Assembly (NCBI GenBank): GCA_034096865.1
Contig: JAWQFJ010017573.1
Coordinates: 241,001 to 305,000 of the forward strand
Direction of reading: 5' to 3'
Origin: Theodoxus fluviatilis
Taxonomy: Eukaryota; Mollusca; Gastropoda; Cycloneritida; Neritidae
DNA length: 64,000 nt
The notes under the pieces: model-generated
The model's database searches: none
Seen by the model: only the letters and a program-made list of their open reading frames with translations
Told to the model about the DNA's origin: nothing
Shown: positions 41,446 through 52,805 of the stretch, piece by piece
Position numbering within the stretch: the first letter of the stretch is position 1
Layout: each line of letters starts with the position of its first letter
Translations under genes and position numbers: made by a program

Positions 41446-42112
41446 CACTGCATGCATGGGACGTACGTTACGCTGCATTGCCCACGCATATCATTCTAGT
41501 AAACTAGAGATTTCGCCTACCGGCAAAAGTATATACTCGGGTTTACAGAATGCACGCATATTGGATTTCTCGTTATCCCACACTGCACGCATGGGACGTA
41601 CGTTACGCTGCATTGCCCACGCATATCATTCTAGTAAACTAGAGATTTCGCCTACCGGCAAAAGTATATACTCGGGTTTACAGAATGCACGCATATTGGA
41701 TTTCTCGTTATCCCACACTGCACGCATGGGACGTAGGGCCTACGTTACGCTGCATTGCCCACGCATATTGGATTTCTCGTTATCCCACACTGCACGCATG
41801 GGACGTACGTTACGCTGCATTGCCCACGCATATTGGATTTCTCGTTATCCCACACTGCATGCATGGGACGTACGTTACGCTGCATTGCCCACGCATATTG
41901 GATATCTCGTTATCCCACACTGCACGCATGGGACGTACGTACGTTACGCTGCATTGCCCACGCATATTGGATTTCTCGTTATCCCACACTGCACGCATGG
42001 GACGTACGTACGTTACGCTGCATTGCCCACGCATATTGGATTTCTCGTTATCCCACACTGCACGCATGGGACGTACGTTACGCTGCATTGCCCACGCATA
42101 TTGGATTTCTCA
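41446..42112. repeat. ~65-bp tandem repeat with two longer variant units
   Basis: Eight units built around CACACTGCACGCATGGGACG, then TACGTTACGCTGCATTGCCC and ACGCATATTGGATTTCTCG. The first two units are ~135 bp because they carry an extra ~70-bp block with TTTCGCCTACCGGCAAAAGT. TACGTACGT varies in copy number between units. Long frames are repeat artefacts. Confidence 0.93.
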
Positions 42113-42289
42113 AACCCCGTACGTAGATTGAGCCACCCACCACAGCTGTGGCATTTTACAATTGAAAGCAGCTCCACGTACGATTGTTGTGGCTGCATTA
42201 ATGGAGATGTAACTGTAGCGCGAGAGCAGCTGTGTTTGGCAAATAGACTTCATAGACCTAAATACGTACGCTGAGCCCCACGGGTGTTC

Positions 42290-43421
42290 TAAGCTGTTTG
42301 CCCCCCTCTCCCCATCCCCATCTATTCCCCCACACCCTAACCCCACCCCTACCACCACCACCACCTTCAACTCCTACGACGTCGATCCCCATCCCCACCC
42401 CCTAGCCCATCCTCTACCCTTACCCCCACCCTCTACCTCTACCCCCAACTTCTACCCCTACCCTCTACTCCACCCCCTACCCCCCATCCCCACCAGCTAC
42501 CCTTCCCCCAATCCTTTCTTTTCGGTCGAACCAATATAGAGGGAAATAAATTTAGGATGTGTGCGTGCTCGCGCGTATGAGTGTGTGTATGCGAGTGTGA
42601 ACGTGCATATGTGTGCATGTCCGTGCATATATGCGTGTGTACGCTGGTATGGCGCGCATGTGCTTGTGAGTGTATGTGCGGGGGAGGGGAGTGGGGTCAT
42701 GGCATTCAGCGCGGCTGAGACTACAGTCAATATATATGTATGTGTTCAGAATGGGGTGGTGGTTGCTGGTGGTAATGGTGATATGGTGATGATTGTGGTG
42801 GATCAGTGGGAAGGGGTGGGGTGGTATTGGGATGGGGTGGATTGCAGCGGGGGTGGGTGGGGTGGGGGGATGGGGAGAAGGAAGTGCTCGAGGATTTATA
42901 GGTGCTGAATTAAGTCAACATCCTTCCTTAGAGATCTATGCAAAGTGTCACTGGTTGTTTCTCAGAGGTGACTTACGCCTGAGCAACATGAAATGCCCCG
43001 TTCTTCGATTACAAGTTAGTAAAACTGATGAATGGACAGACACACGAAGAAAGCAAATGGCGCAGTGATCTTAATATAATTTGTTTATAAATGACTCAAT
43101 ATTTATTTTGTGAACGAATTTCATTAACTGAAGAGAACCACCCCCCTGTGTGTTGGGGAGGGGTGGGGGTGGGGGGGGGGGGTGAGGGGGGGGGGGGGTG
43201 AGGGGGTGGGGGGGGGTGGGAATCAATCCACCGCGTCTCCCTATGAGCGATTCGTAAAAGATGGCTGGCTGCGGAAGTCGTGACTTGACTTGCTTGTTCT
43301 GACCAGCTCTGGTGGTTTACATGATCAATGGCCTCACATAGCCTACACACTCCATTCATTTATTCATTCGTTCGTTCGTTTATTCATTCATTCATTCATT
43401 CATTCATTCATTCATTCGTTG
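42290..43421. repeat. low-complexity C-rich, TG-rich, G-rich and TTCA tracts
   Basis: 42290-42510 is CCCCTACC/CCCCATCC-rich. 42555-42690 is TGTG/GCGTG-rich. 42755-42890 is GGTGG-rich. 43141-43221 is nearly all G with T. 43356-43419 is a (TTCA/TTCG)n tetranucleotide repeat. Between them, 42900-43130 and 43222-43350 show no recognised gene. Confidence 0.85.
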
Positions 43422-43719
43422 GTTGACGAGAAATAGTATGTCTTATTTTTGCTTAAACTTGTTCTTATGAACATTTTTCAGAGAATCGATTAACAAAGCG
43501 GGTCAGAACGTCACGTGCTCTCACCTTTCTACACTTATAGACGATGGTATCAGAACTCGTTCAAGTAACCCGTGAATAATGCTTTCTGATATCAAGGGTT
43601 GTTCTGTGGAGCAGCTTGCAAAAATCGATTGTATTCGCTCCGATCGGGGCAGTTGACACAGATGTGACGTTGGGGAAAATTCAAGGCAAACTTTTGTTAA
43701 TTTCAGGCACTAATGCACG

Positions 43720-44070
43720 CCACATTTGGGGTTGGTTGGTTGGTTGGTTGGTGTTTCACGGCCTATCAACATTTGTAGGCTATAGAATGAGGTGCCGGGG
43801 TCGGTCGAAATACTGCTAGACAAATAAAGAAGCGTGGACAGCAACCGACATGTATTCTTTCGTGAGCATAGATGGCCCTGAAAAGGGCCGTTTGCAGGTG
43901 AACGTACACCAAGGGGGGTAGAGCCTCCCGCCCCGGGACGTAGAGCGCCGAGTCACCAGGACGTGGCAGCTCTGTCCTGTGGCAATGGCAGGGCTCCGTC
44001 CCTGCTGGCAGGTATACGGTGCGAAGTGCTCTCTTGGCAAGCTTTCGGAGATTCTCCTTCATCAGGCCAA
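43720..44070 (-). other. unassigned segment ending in a histone-type 3' stem-loop
   Basis: On the minus strand a GC-richer stretch (44070-43890) runs into the stem-loop at 43889-43874 and then into a (CCAA)n-type run at 43745-43722. No frame resembles a core histone or H1, although MKENLRKLAKRALRTVYLP is basic. The flank TGGTGTTTCACGGCCTA at 43751-43767 is similar to 27270-27288 near the LINE tail, so part of this may be repeat-derived. Confidence 0.35.
43874..43889 (-). promoter_or_regulatory. histone mRNA 3'-end stem-loop motif
   Basis: The minus strand reads GGCCCTTTTCAGGGCC, an exact match to the metazoan histone 3' stem-loop consensus (6-bp stem, UUUC-type loop). About 13 bases further on is ACGAAAGAA, resembling the purine-rich U7 binding element. 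The upstream sequence is not a recognisable histone, so it may mark a lost or highly decayed histone copy, or be chance. Confidence 0.5.
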
Positions 44071-44131
44071 GTGTGTGAGAGGCTGGCGGGGACGGTTTAA
44101 ATAGGAGATGGTACGCAGGTGTTCACGCCAT

Positions 44132-44265
44132 GTAAAGCCATTAAGCAGGAAAATCTTTAGAACAGTTTGGAGTAAACGCTAATCAAGTCACGGTGTCCCT
44201 AGTTATTCGCCTCTTACGAATTGCGTAGGGAGACACGATGGGCACCACATTTGGGGAGAATGGGT
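44132..44265 (-). repeat. dispersed ~145-bp repeat family, copy 2
   Basis: Nearly identical to 33783-33930 over most of its length, lacking the duplicated CCCT and differing in the last 40 bp. Confidence 0.75.
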
Positions 44266-44735
44266 GACGTATCAAATTAATGCACACCCGCTTTGTCATT
44301 CCATCATTCATTTTTGCTGTCATACGAAGAACTCAAAAGCAGAATGTGTAGGGGTTTTTTTTCAAGCCAATGCTGGGAACCTACCCAAAAAAGAAAAACT
44401 CTATCATGAACTTCGTTGCATGGGCGTTCTGGCAGCCTTTGAGGTGAATGAAAGGAAAGATGCTTATCTGGATAGAGAGTTGCGTGGATAACTAGATAGA
44501 TGGATGGACTGAACGATTTTATTGTAAAGGCCACCGGCCTATGATAATGATAACATTTCGTGAAGGAATCGAATCAAAATAAAGTCAAGACTTGCCACAA
44601 GTCTTTACACGTGAGGGAGAACAACTCGAAACGCGATAGAAGACAATGCACTGCAATTACAAGGGAGGGGAACGTTAAATCGCGAAACACATTAAAGTTG
44701 GTTCATTTTGCACCCTCACTCTGTCTCCTTTTACG

Positions 44736-45524
44736 TCACCTGCACCTGGATCGCCAGGCCTGTTGCCGACGCTCGGCAGGTTCGCAGCTCGTTCCCTTGC
44801 CTCGCTTCCCTGCTAGCTGCAGTATGCGTGCCCTGGAGAGTTTTAACTGCAGCAGTATACTGCAGTTGGGGTGGTGGGACACTTCGTCCATCTGCTTGGT
44901 CATTGAAAGGGCTGCTCCTTTTTTAAGAGTTGCCGGAAGTCTGAACACGTGCAGCGGGGTGGTCTCGTGGACTGGAATCCTCCGGGAGAGTGCCAGGATT
45001 GATTCGAAGTTGCGATGCACAATATCGATCAGATTTGACGCAGCTGGGTCCCTTGACACACTGTCAACACAATCCTTCTCTTCTGCTTCTTCACGACTCA
45101 ATTTGTCAAATATTGCCTGAAAAGCTTTACAGATCGTTTGGTCAAATGAGCCCCGTGAGTTCAGACCTACGGGCTCCCTCTTTTCTGGCTAGGCAACATC
45201 AACACTAGCGACAGTGCACATTGGTTCGGCCATCGCCGCGTTTTGGGGTGACACAGTCTCAGGACGTTCTGCACGTACGTCTCGAGCAGCCTGGGATCCT
45301 CGGGCCTCGGCAATGGCGGACTTAAACAGTTGCGGCAAACATTCCTCTTCTAGTAGTGAGCAAAGTGGCGGTAAACATATATCGGTGTTCGCAGGAATAT
45401 GCTCACCATGGATATTGGTGCGGTCACGACCGTAAGCCTCTCGTCTTCTCTGCTCTCGTCGCAGCTGAGCAGGTGCCTTTCGTCTTCGTAGATTTTCCGT
45501 TGGCGGCAGGGAAGATGGCTGACA
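44736..45524 (-). pseudogene. unrecognised 262-codon reading frame with one internal TAG
   Basis: A single minus-strand frame is open from 45524 (just after a TAA at 45527-45525) to a stop at 44738-44736, except for one TAG at 45191-45189. Composition looks protein-like, not repetitive: before the TAG, RDRTNIHGEHIPANTDICLP; after it, SFDQTICKAFQAIFDKLSRE and DPAASNLIDIVHRNFESILA. The family is not recognised. It could be a decayed gene or transposon frame, or two exons, since CAG|GTGACG near its end and GCCTAG at the stop could be splice sites. Confidence 0.35.
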
Positions 45525-45755
45525 TTAAGGGGGAGTAAATCTTAATATAACGACGGTTATAGGCCTACCTCTTTCCCCGACTGCTTTCCAGGACTTCAAC
45601 GATTCCTTGTCCAGAAGGGCAGTAAGCACAACTTCCAAAGTAGCTGCCTAACCAGTTACTGGTATTTTCCCACCGAATTCTTCGTTTTCGCTGACAAATC
45701 ATAGCAGGAGCGACGCGAATACGTCTGGTCACTGGAGCGAGCGCGCTGGAAGTCC

Positions 45756-46800
45756 GCATGCATGCATTCATGGACAGGTGGTTGTATGGATGCATGGGTG
45801 GTTGGATAGATGATTGCATGCATGGATGGTTGGATGATGAAAGGATGGATGGATGGATGGATGCAAAGGTGGTTGGATGTATGAATGGATGCATGGATGG
45901 TTGGATGGATGGATGCATGGCCGGTTGGATGGATGGAATTGGATGCATAGGTGGTTGGATGAATGAATGGATGCATGGATGGATGAATGCATGAATGCAT
46001 GCATGGGTGGTTGGATGGATGGAATTGGATGCATAGGTGGTTGGATGGATGGATGCATGGATGGTTGGATGGATGAATGCATGCATGGGTGGTTGGATGG
46101 ATGGTTGGATGGATGGATGCATAGGTGGTTGGATGAATGGATGCATGGATGGATGAATGGATGCATGGATGCATGGATGCATGGATGGATGAATGGATGA
46201 ATGGATGGTTGGATGGATGGATGGATGCATAAATGGTTGGATGCATGGATGGATGAATGGATGGATGGATGGATGGATGCATGGATGGATGCATGGATGG
46301 TTGGATGGATGGTTGGATGGATAGATGGTTGGATGTATGAATGGATGCATGGATGGTTGGTTGGATGGATGGATGCATAGGTGGTTGGATGCATGGATGT
46401 TTGGAATGATGAATGCATGCAGGTGGTTGGATGGATGAATGGATGGTTGGATGGATGAATGGATGCATGAGTGGTTGGATGGATGAATGGTTGGATGGAA
46501 GGATGGATGCATGGGAGGTTGCATGGATGGATGCATGGGCGGTTGGAAGGATGGATGCATAGGAGGTTGGAAGGATGGATGCATGGGATGTTGGATGGAT
46601 GGATGCATGGGCGGTTGGAAGGATGGATGCGTGAGAGGTCGGATGGATGGATGCGTGGGAGGTTGGAAGGATGGATGCATGGGATGTTGGATGGATGGAT
46701 GCATGGGAGGTTGGATGGATGGATGCGTGGGAGGTTGGATGGATGGATGCGTGGGAGGTTGGATTGATGGATGTGTGGGTGGTTGGATGACCGAAGCATG
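45756..46800. repeat. ~1-kb GGATGGATGCAT / GGTTGGAT minisatellite
   Basis: Tetranucleotide-based array (GGAT, GCAT, GGTT, GAAT) with a loose 16-28-bp higher period GGATGGATGCAT-GG(A/G)TGGTT. There are no stops on the minus strand in two or three frames, producing His/Pro/Ile/Ser-rich frames of up to 493 codons that are composition artefacts. Confidence 0.95.
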
Positions 46801-47151
46801 GATGGAAGGAAGGAAAGAAAGTGGAAAGAAGGAAAGAAGAGCCTCTATGCGGTCTATCAACCCTTGGAAAGCTACACAAGACCACCGCCCACCAGGAGCC
46901 TCGGTGTGGGCTGGGGCATGAGCAAGCCAAGACTCCACTTCCCCAGTCATTCGCCTTTGTACAAATCGCACAAAGAGACGAAGTAGGACTTTTATCTCGC
47001 GCATGCGCGCACGCACGCACAGATACACACACAAGGTATCAGCCATTGCGAGACTTTCGCAGAGACAGCGTTCGTCATGTTTTCGCTTGGTTGAGTGGTG
47101 ATCAGGTAGTTGGTTGTTTGGATGACTGTTTAGAAGGTTGGTTCAGGTGTG

Positions 47152-47625
47152 TGTTGTGAATGTTCTAGATCGTACGAGAAGATTGCAGCGCAAACGGGCT
47201 GTTCTGTGTTTATCATCCGCTCCACCTCTCGGCTAAAGGTCATTGCCCAGGCACGTGGTCGAGTCAGGCTAAATTTGTCTTGTGTCATGTGACCTCAGTC
47301 GATTTCCAGCTCGAGCGTGAGAGAATATGCCGCTTCATTCGCGAAAGCTCTGAATCCTGTGGTTAGGTATATAAAGCGCGACAAAGCGAGAGAGAGACAG
47401 ACACGAGCAGCAGATACGACAGAGTTAAGGTGAGAGCTTAACTAGCGGATAAACAAGTCCTCCTTTGTAAGGAGTGAGTCCTCTGCGGCACTGCGCGTAG
47501 AGTGAGGCTGCTAGTGCGTGAATAAAGTTTATCGAAAATGACCACCAGCGATTGTAACTTCGACTTTCCAGCGCAAGCAAGGAGAACACCCATACAACAG
47601 GACATTGCAAGAGACGTGCACAACA
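47152..47625 (+). mobile_element. 474-bp solo LTR with TATA box and poly(A) signal
   Basis: Starts TGTTGTGAATG and ends GTGCACAACA, giving 7-bp inverted ends TGTTGTG...CACAACA, flanked by TGTG on both sides (5-bp TGTGT if the start is shifted two bases). In + orientation it has TATATAAA at 47368-47375, a GAGAGAGACAGACACGAG leader just downstream, and AATAAA at 47521-47526, the order expected of U3-R-U5. No primer-binding site or coding region follows. Confidence 0.75.
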
Positions 47626-47740
47626 TGTGTAAACTGTAATTGGCTGTGTTGAGTTGGGATGGTTTAAGCTTAATTGGTTGTCTATTCTTTCCTTGGCCTG
47701 TAGTTCTGCCTACCTGCCCATGGGTTCATGTCTTTTCGCC

Positions 47741-47885
47741 TGCCTGCCTGCCTACCTGTCTGTCTGTATATGTGTCCGTCTATTCATCTGTTTATCTTTC
47801 CGTCTGTTCATCTGTCCGTCCGTGTTCGTCCGTCCGTATTCGTCCGTCCGCTCGCCCGTCCGTCCGTCCGTCTGTCCGTCCATCT
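47741..47885. repeat. CTGC / CTGT / CCGT tetranucleotide repeats
   Basis: Runs of CTGC, CTGT and CCGT interrupted by TTCATCTG-like stretches. The Cys/Ser-rich frames are artefacts. Confidence 0.92.
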
Positions 47886-48109
47886 GGAATTGTTTCATCA
47901 CTCTCGTCCCAAGTGAAGACGTCTACATCAGCTCTGGATTGCCACACTCGCATGAGCGATTGAAAAATGACAACATGCCGGTAGCTGGACTTAACGTATA
48001 CAGATCGAGGCTGTCCCGTCAACACTGCCCTCAGCAGAGCAGTTGTCTTCATAAACAGTGGTGGTCAGGGTGCACAGACGGGTGGCGATGCAAGCCATTG
48101 TAGTTCACG

Positions 48110-48140
48110 AGAGACTTCGCCTACCGGCGAAAGTGTCTCT
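48110..48140. repeat. 31-bp hairpin related to a block in the 41.4-kb array
   Basis: AGAGACTTCGCC-TA-CCGGCGAAAG-TGTCTCT can fold on itself. The core TTCGCCTACCGGC(A/G)AAAGT also occurs at 41511-41530 and 41646-41665. Confidence 0.65.
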
Positions 48141-48143
48141 AGC

Positions 48144-49450
48144 ACAGTTGACATCACGTGATGGAAGGTTTTCGTCCGATGCATGAGGTCACTCGAGAAG
48201 CTTGTGGGATAGCCGATCTGCTTCCTGACGTACGCCGTTAAAGTTAAAGTCTAAGACTATTTCGCACAAAACTCCTAACTTACTCTTGTTGAGGCAATAA
48301 ACAAGCGTTTATTCGATCAAAGAAAATGTTTGTGTTGAAATGGAAACACGTTTTGACATCTGAATGATTTCTGTAAAAAGTGGAGAGAAAAATAGTGTCA
48401 GAACGAACTATGTTTGGCGCAATGCTGTAATGCGAAGGGCCAAGTCTATTACACATTCATTACGAACTGTGCCTGAGTCACTACTGACTCGGGTTCACAG
48501 AATGGATTCAAGCAACACGGAAGTCACAATGATCACGTGCGCCAAGAAACGTTCTACAACGGCGGAAATGCCCTCGCATATTCCACGCCGCAAGCACACA
48601 TCATCACAGACAAAATGCTACGCAGCTCCCCTCTTTCATCCTGGTCACCCTCGAACAGCATGTGTGAGTGTCCCAGTGAAAAGGAAGCTAATCTCCTTAA
48701 AAAGTAGTTTTGAGTAACCAACCAAAAATAGACGTACACACATACGCACACGCACACGCACACACACACTCACACAGAGTTTTTATAAATTCATCGTCAT
48801 TCTGGATGTTTGGTATCTGTACTTTAACGTGTAATTTTTTTAAGACATAAATCTTAAAATTAATATATTTAAATAGCAATTTGCTGATGCGTAGCTGCAA
48901 TGATGCCAACAGTATCATGCTTTTCAGAAGCAAATTACTCTAAATTAACAAAGAGATATTGTAAATGTTCAAAAATTCGTATTATAAAATTACTATTTTA
49001 AAAAACCTAGTTCTCTTTTTCCCTTTGTGATTGAATATGTTTTGTTTATATTATTACCAAGAAGTGAGAATTTCAATTTAGATCTTAAGTCTTATTTTCA
49101 CTTAGACGTTGACATAATTATTGTCTTTGAATTAACTGTGGTTCTCCAGGATTATATGATGCAGCAGCTAATTCTCGTGTAGAACGTGTTTAGGTGTCCA
49201 GATACTGCGGATTAGTGAAGTTCGATAAATCGCTCACATTCCCAGAAAGTCCGGAGCGCACCTCAGAGAAGTTTGCTCATCACCATTATCGTGTCCCATT
49301 TGCATAAGAAGGAAGAAAGATTCCTCATGAGCAATACTTTCTACTAGAAGTTACGTCAGACTTTACTTGCTCTTAATAGTTAATGGGCGATAATTTGCAT
49401 TGTAGGTGTGACTGTAGAGATATGTAGTAACTAGCTAGGGGGAATCCGGG
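48144..49450. other. nothing recognised (CA repeat at 48732-48776)
   Basis: No family resemblance was seen in the frame 48364-48717 or elsewhere; AT content rises after 48780. Confidence 0.35.
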
Positions 49451-49456
49451 AATCCC

Positions 49457-49612
49457 GCCTTTGTGCTCATGTGCAGGCTGTTGTCTGCTTTTTGACGGAT
49501 AACACCTTTGTGCTCATGTGCAGGCTGTTGTCTGCTTTTTGACGGACAGCACCTTTGTGCGCATGTGCAGGCTGTTGTCTGCTTTTTGACGGATAACACC
49601 TTTGTGCGCATG
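49457..49612. repeat. 47-bp tandem repeat, just over three copies
   Basis: CTTTGTGCTCATGTGCAGGC then TGTTGTCTGCTTTTTGACGG begins at about 49457, 49504 and 49551, with a partial fourth at 49598. The sequence is unrelated to the 47-bp satellite at 32.5 kb. Confidence 0.93.
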
Positions 49613-49931
49613 CAGGTCCTCGTGCAACTCATCTGCAGTTTCCAATATTTCGTGGCGATGAAATATAAATTTACTGTAGATTTCCTCATCATCGAATTCG
49701 TTCGTCTCTAAATAATCTGTCCCATCTTCTTCGTTGCTGTTTTTGATCAAACACAATCAGGAAGGCTGCCATCTTTAATGTTGATATGATTATAGTTCTC
49801 ACTCCAGCTTCTGCTCGCACTTTTCCCACCAAACTCGTGAGATTCTGGCGTACGTTGACACACATTTCCTCATTTACGATAATAAAACAATTTAATCTGA
49901 ACAGCTTTTTCATCACAAAAATGCAATTTAA

Positions 49932-50328
49932 CAGTTAGCCTTCCCTAGATGGGCCACACTAGTGGATTCGTCCGTGGAGAGGGGTGCGATAATAGTCAAA
50001 ATTCGCACTCACTCCCACACATAATAACAACCAAATTATTACGTGCTCGCTAGCTCGCATATGCAATCTGGGACCGTTATTCTGCCCACGGAATGACAAG
50101 GAAGTGTGAATAATTGACAAACTGGTGTCCACAATGCGCTTTCAGCTGATCTGAATTACGATAAATATCAGATTTGCAGCAGTCGTCAAGGCGATTCGGA
50201 CCTGTTTCAAGCATAAACGTCTATGTAAAAACGCAGCCAATCAGATGCCGTGGCCCGCCAGCGGAGTGGGGTCCGCACCCCTTTCCTCGGGCGAGTCCAC
50301 TAGTGTGGCCCATCAGTGGAAGGCTAAC
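49932..50328. mobile_element. 397-bp MITE with ~55-bp inverted ends
   Basis: The left GTTAGCCTTCC...GATGGGCCACACTAGTGG...GGGGTGCG is inverted at 50274-50328 with few mismatches. Flanked by the 8-bp direct repeat CAATTTAA (49924-49931 and 50329-50336), consistent with hAT-type integration. Confidence 0.88.
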
Positions 50329-50336
50329 CAATTTAA

Positions 50337-52053
50337 ATGTATCGTTTTCATGGCATCACATAAAACTAGCTTTGTACACAATGTCAACAGATGCTTCGGC
50401 GTTTAGGTGCGTCCACCCACATTTCCATTTTTAAAATGCAGGAACTTACCGATACATTCAACATACAGATTTGAGAAATTAGTGCTGTTCATTGCTTACA
50501 ACTTCTTTGGATGAGTTTCAAGTACTTTTAATGGAGGTTTCTGCGCGAACTGAAAACAACAACGGCGGTTAAACTCGCTCTATATACTACGGCTGTACTC
50601 ATGGGTTCTGGCTGAAGTAGAATTTGGGTTGTTTTACTACATCGTTACTTGTGAATGAACCACCACTTTCGACTCATGCATCCTTAAGTAATTATTTTTT
50701 TATTTGAATATTTGACACTTATTCACACCGTAAGACGTTACTTCTCTCTCATGCATACGGGCTCCCTTGAATGGACTATGGCTGCTGCCGAGGGAATTAC
50801 AATTAGGGTTGTGCAGGCGGCCTATACATGGCACTGGTGGAGCGATTTACACGTGCCAGTGACGAAACGCGCCCACAAGCTCGCAGCGAAACCTCAGCGA
50901 TAAGTCCGTGGATTGAGTCCCTCGAGCTGGATGTACGCTGCCAAGATGTCGACGCTTCGACCTTGTTTGTGGTAAGTCACTAACGTTGAAAATTTACTTA
51001 ATTCACTTGTTAATTTGACAATTGGTCTCCCTGTGTGGTTTGGGGGATACGAATAGACCCACCGTATCTTCCTACATGGCTCCCAAGAGGTGAATAACTA
51101 GGGAAATCGAGACTTTACGTGCATTTACTCAAACCAATTTTCGTGATCAATAGCCTTACAAATCCTAACAAAGGCTGATAAGCTGTAAAAATGTATCCCC
51201 CGTCATCTGACATTTAGTTCTGCAGCTCGAACACCTCCTGTCACATCAACCAACATGACTTAGCACAGGTCTAACTGGCGTGAGGGAATGTGAGGGGGAG
51301 GACGAGGCTACAGAGGAAAGCAGCGCAAAGACAGGAAGCTGGACACAGGAGCTAACTTGAGCTCCAGGCGGAAACTAAAACATCACATGACTGCCTGCGC
51401 CTTTAGCAGGTTTCTTTGCTGTTGATTGTCTGTTCGTTTAGTTGGTTTTTAAATAAAAGTCGTTTGTAATACAGAGAAAAAGAAGAATTGAATTATAACA
51501 GTGCAAAAGTTCGACTAAAAAGTCGTTCGCTCACCTGAGTAAGTGTTGCGCCTGACGCAGACTTCTATAATCTAAACTGTACAATGTTCTCATTTCATTT
51601 CCCTGAACTTATCTTGATAACACAAGCAACCATTCACGGGAAACATTTTTGTCCTGTGTTTCGAAGTGAAAAACCTGTAGAATGCTAACGATATCGATTA
51701 TTGTCACTATGCATGCCTTGCGGGTGTTTGAGTGTTGCCCCGTTGTGGTGTAGGTCATTCTGAACACAGAGATATAGTATCTCTGACACAGGTTGGTCAC
51801 GTGACTTCGGCTCCACATTCTAATGATTTTACCAATCAAAATTCAACATGATCAAAAGACCATTGAGAGTAAAAAGAGACGATTCTATTTCACTCCAATT
51901 ATTTATCCCGATAGATAAACACAAATTTGGTGTTCTAATAAAACTAATCTATGAGATTTTCAGGAAATCATTTGAGAACTACTTTTAGCGCGAATGTCGT
52001 CTTTAAGGTTGCAAACTGCCTTCAGCATGTTCGCGATTGTGTATACGTACACG
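50337..52053. other. no gene recognised (holds the third dispersed repeat)
   Basis: Apart from the ~145-bp repeat at 51015-51160, no exon, RNA gene or transposon ends were recognised. Confidence 0.35.
51015..51160 (+). repeat. dispersed ~145-bp repeat family, copy 3
   Basis: Inverted relative to copies at 33.8 and 44.1 kb. Shared blocks include GGATACGAATAGACCCACCG, AGAGGTGAATAACTAGGGA and TTTACTCAAACC...TTTTCGTG...AGCCTTA. It is more diverged than the other two. Confidence 0.65.
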
Positions 52054-52058
52054 CAATC

Positions 52059-52689
52059 CAGGGGCGGATCTGGGTTTTGAAAGGGGGGGGTGCAAAGTTC
52101 TTTTTTTTTGTTTTGTATCTTATCAGCGAAGGCGCGAAGCGCCGAACCGACGGCGCGAAGCGCCGAGCATGCTAGGGGGGTCCGGGGGCATGCCCCCCCG
52201 GAATTTTTTATATAAAAAGGAAGCAAAATGGTGCAATCTGGTGCAATCTGAGCGTGTAAAGTGCTATTTTCAGGCGATACATTTTGCCACTGATGTGGTG
52301 GGGGGTGGAGATAGGACCAACTGTCTCTCTCTTGGGAAGCACATGCTCGAAAATGTACAGTGCTAAATAAGTTCGATGTTAATAATAAAGAATCACAATT
52401 CACAAAAACAACATGAGGAAAAAGTCTTTGCAACAAGATCATACCTCGAATTTAATAATCTTTATTCCGAATATGTAAGAAGACATCTGTAACCAGTTTG
52501 TTGTGGGAGTCAGGCCTGGTCAGTCTAGAGACATTGAATAAACACACACATGGAGGAATTTGCCTAGTCATAGGCCTAATCATGTGACAACATTTTCTGT
52601 GGCTGAAGGCGCATGACTGTGTTGTATTTTGTTGCAAATCTGTTGACAGCATCTGGAATGTCTATTTTCATTCCTGTATTAGCATCTCT

Positions 52690-52738
<49 letters not shown>

Positions 52739-52755
52739 ATTTTTCTTTATGTGTG

Positions 52756-52805
<50 letters not shown>

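Noticed and set aside
43820..44070. A histone gene upstream of the stem-loop
   Set aside because: No frame matches H1, H2A, H2B, H3 or H4; only the 3' signal is convincing.
45565..47046. 493-, 458- and 343-codon His/Pro/Ile/Ser frames
   Set aside because: Translation of a GGAT/GCAT minisatellite; no conserved domain.
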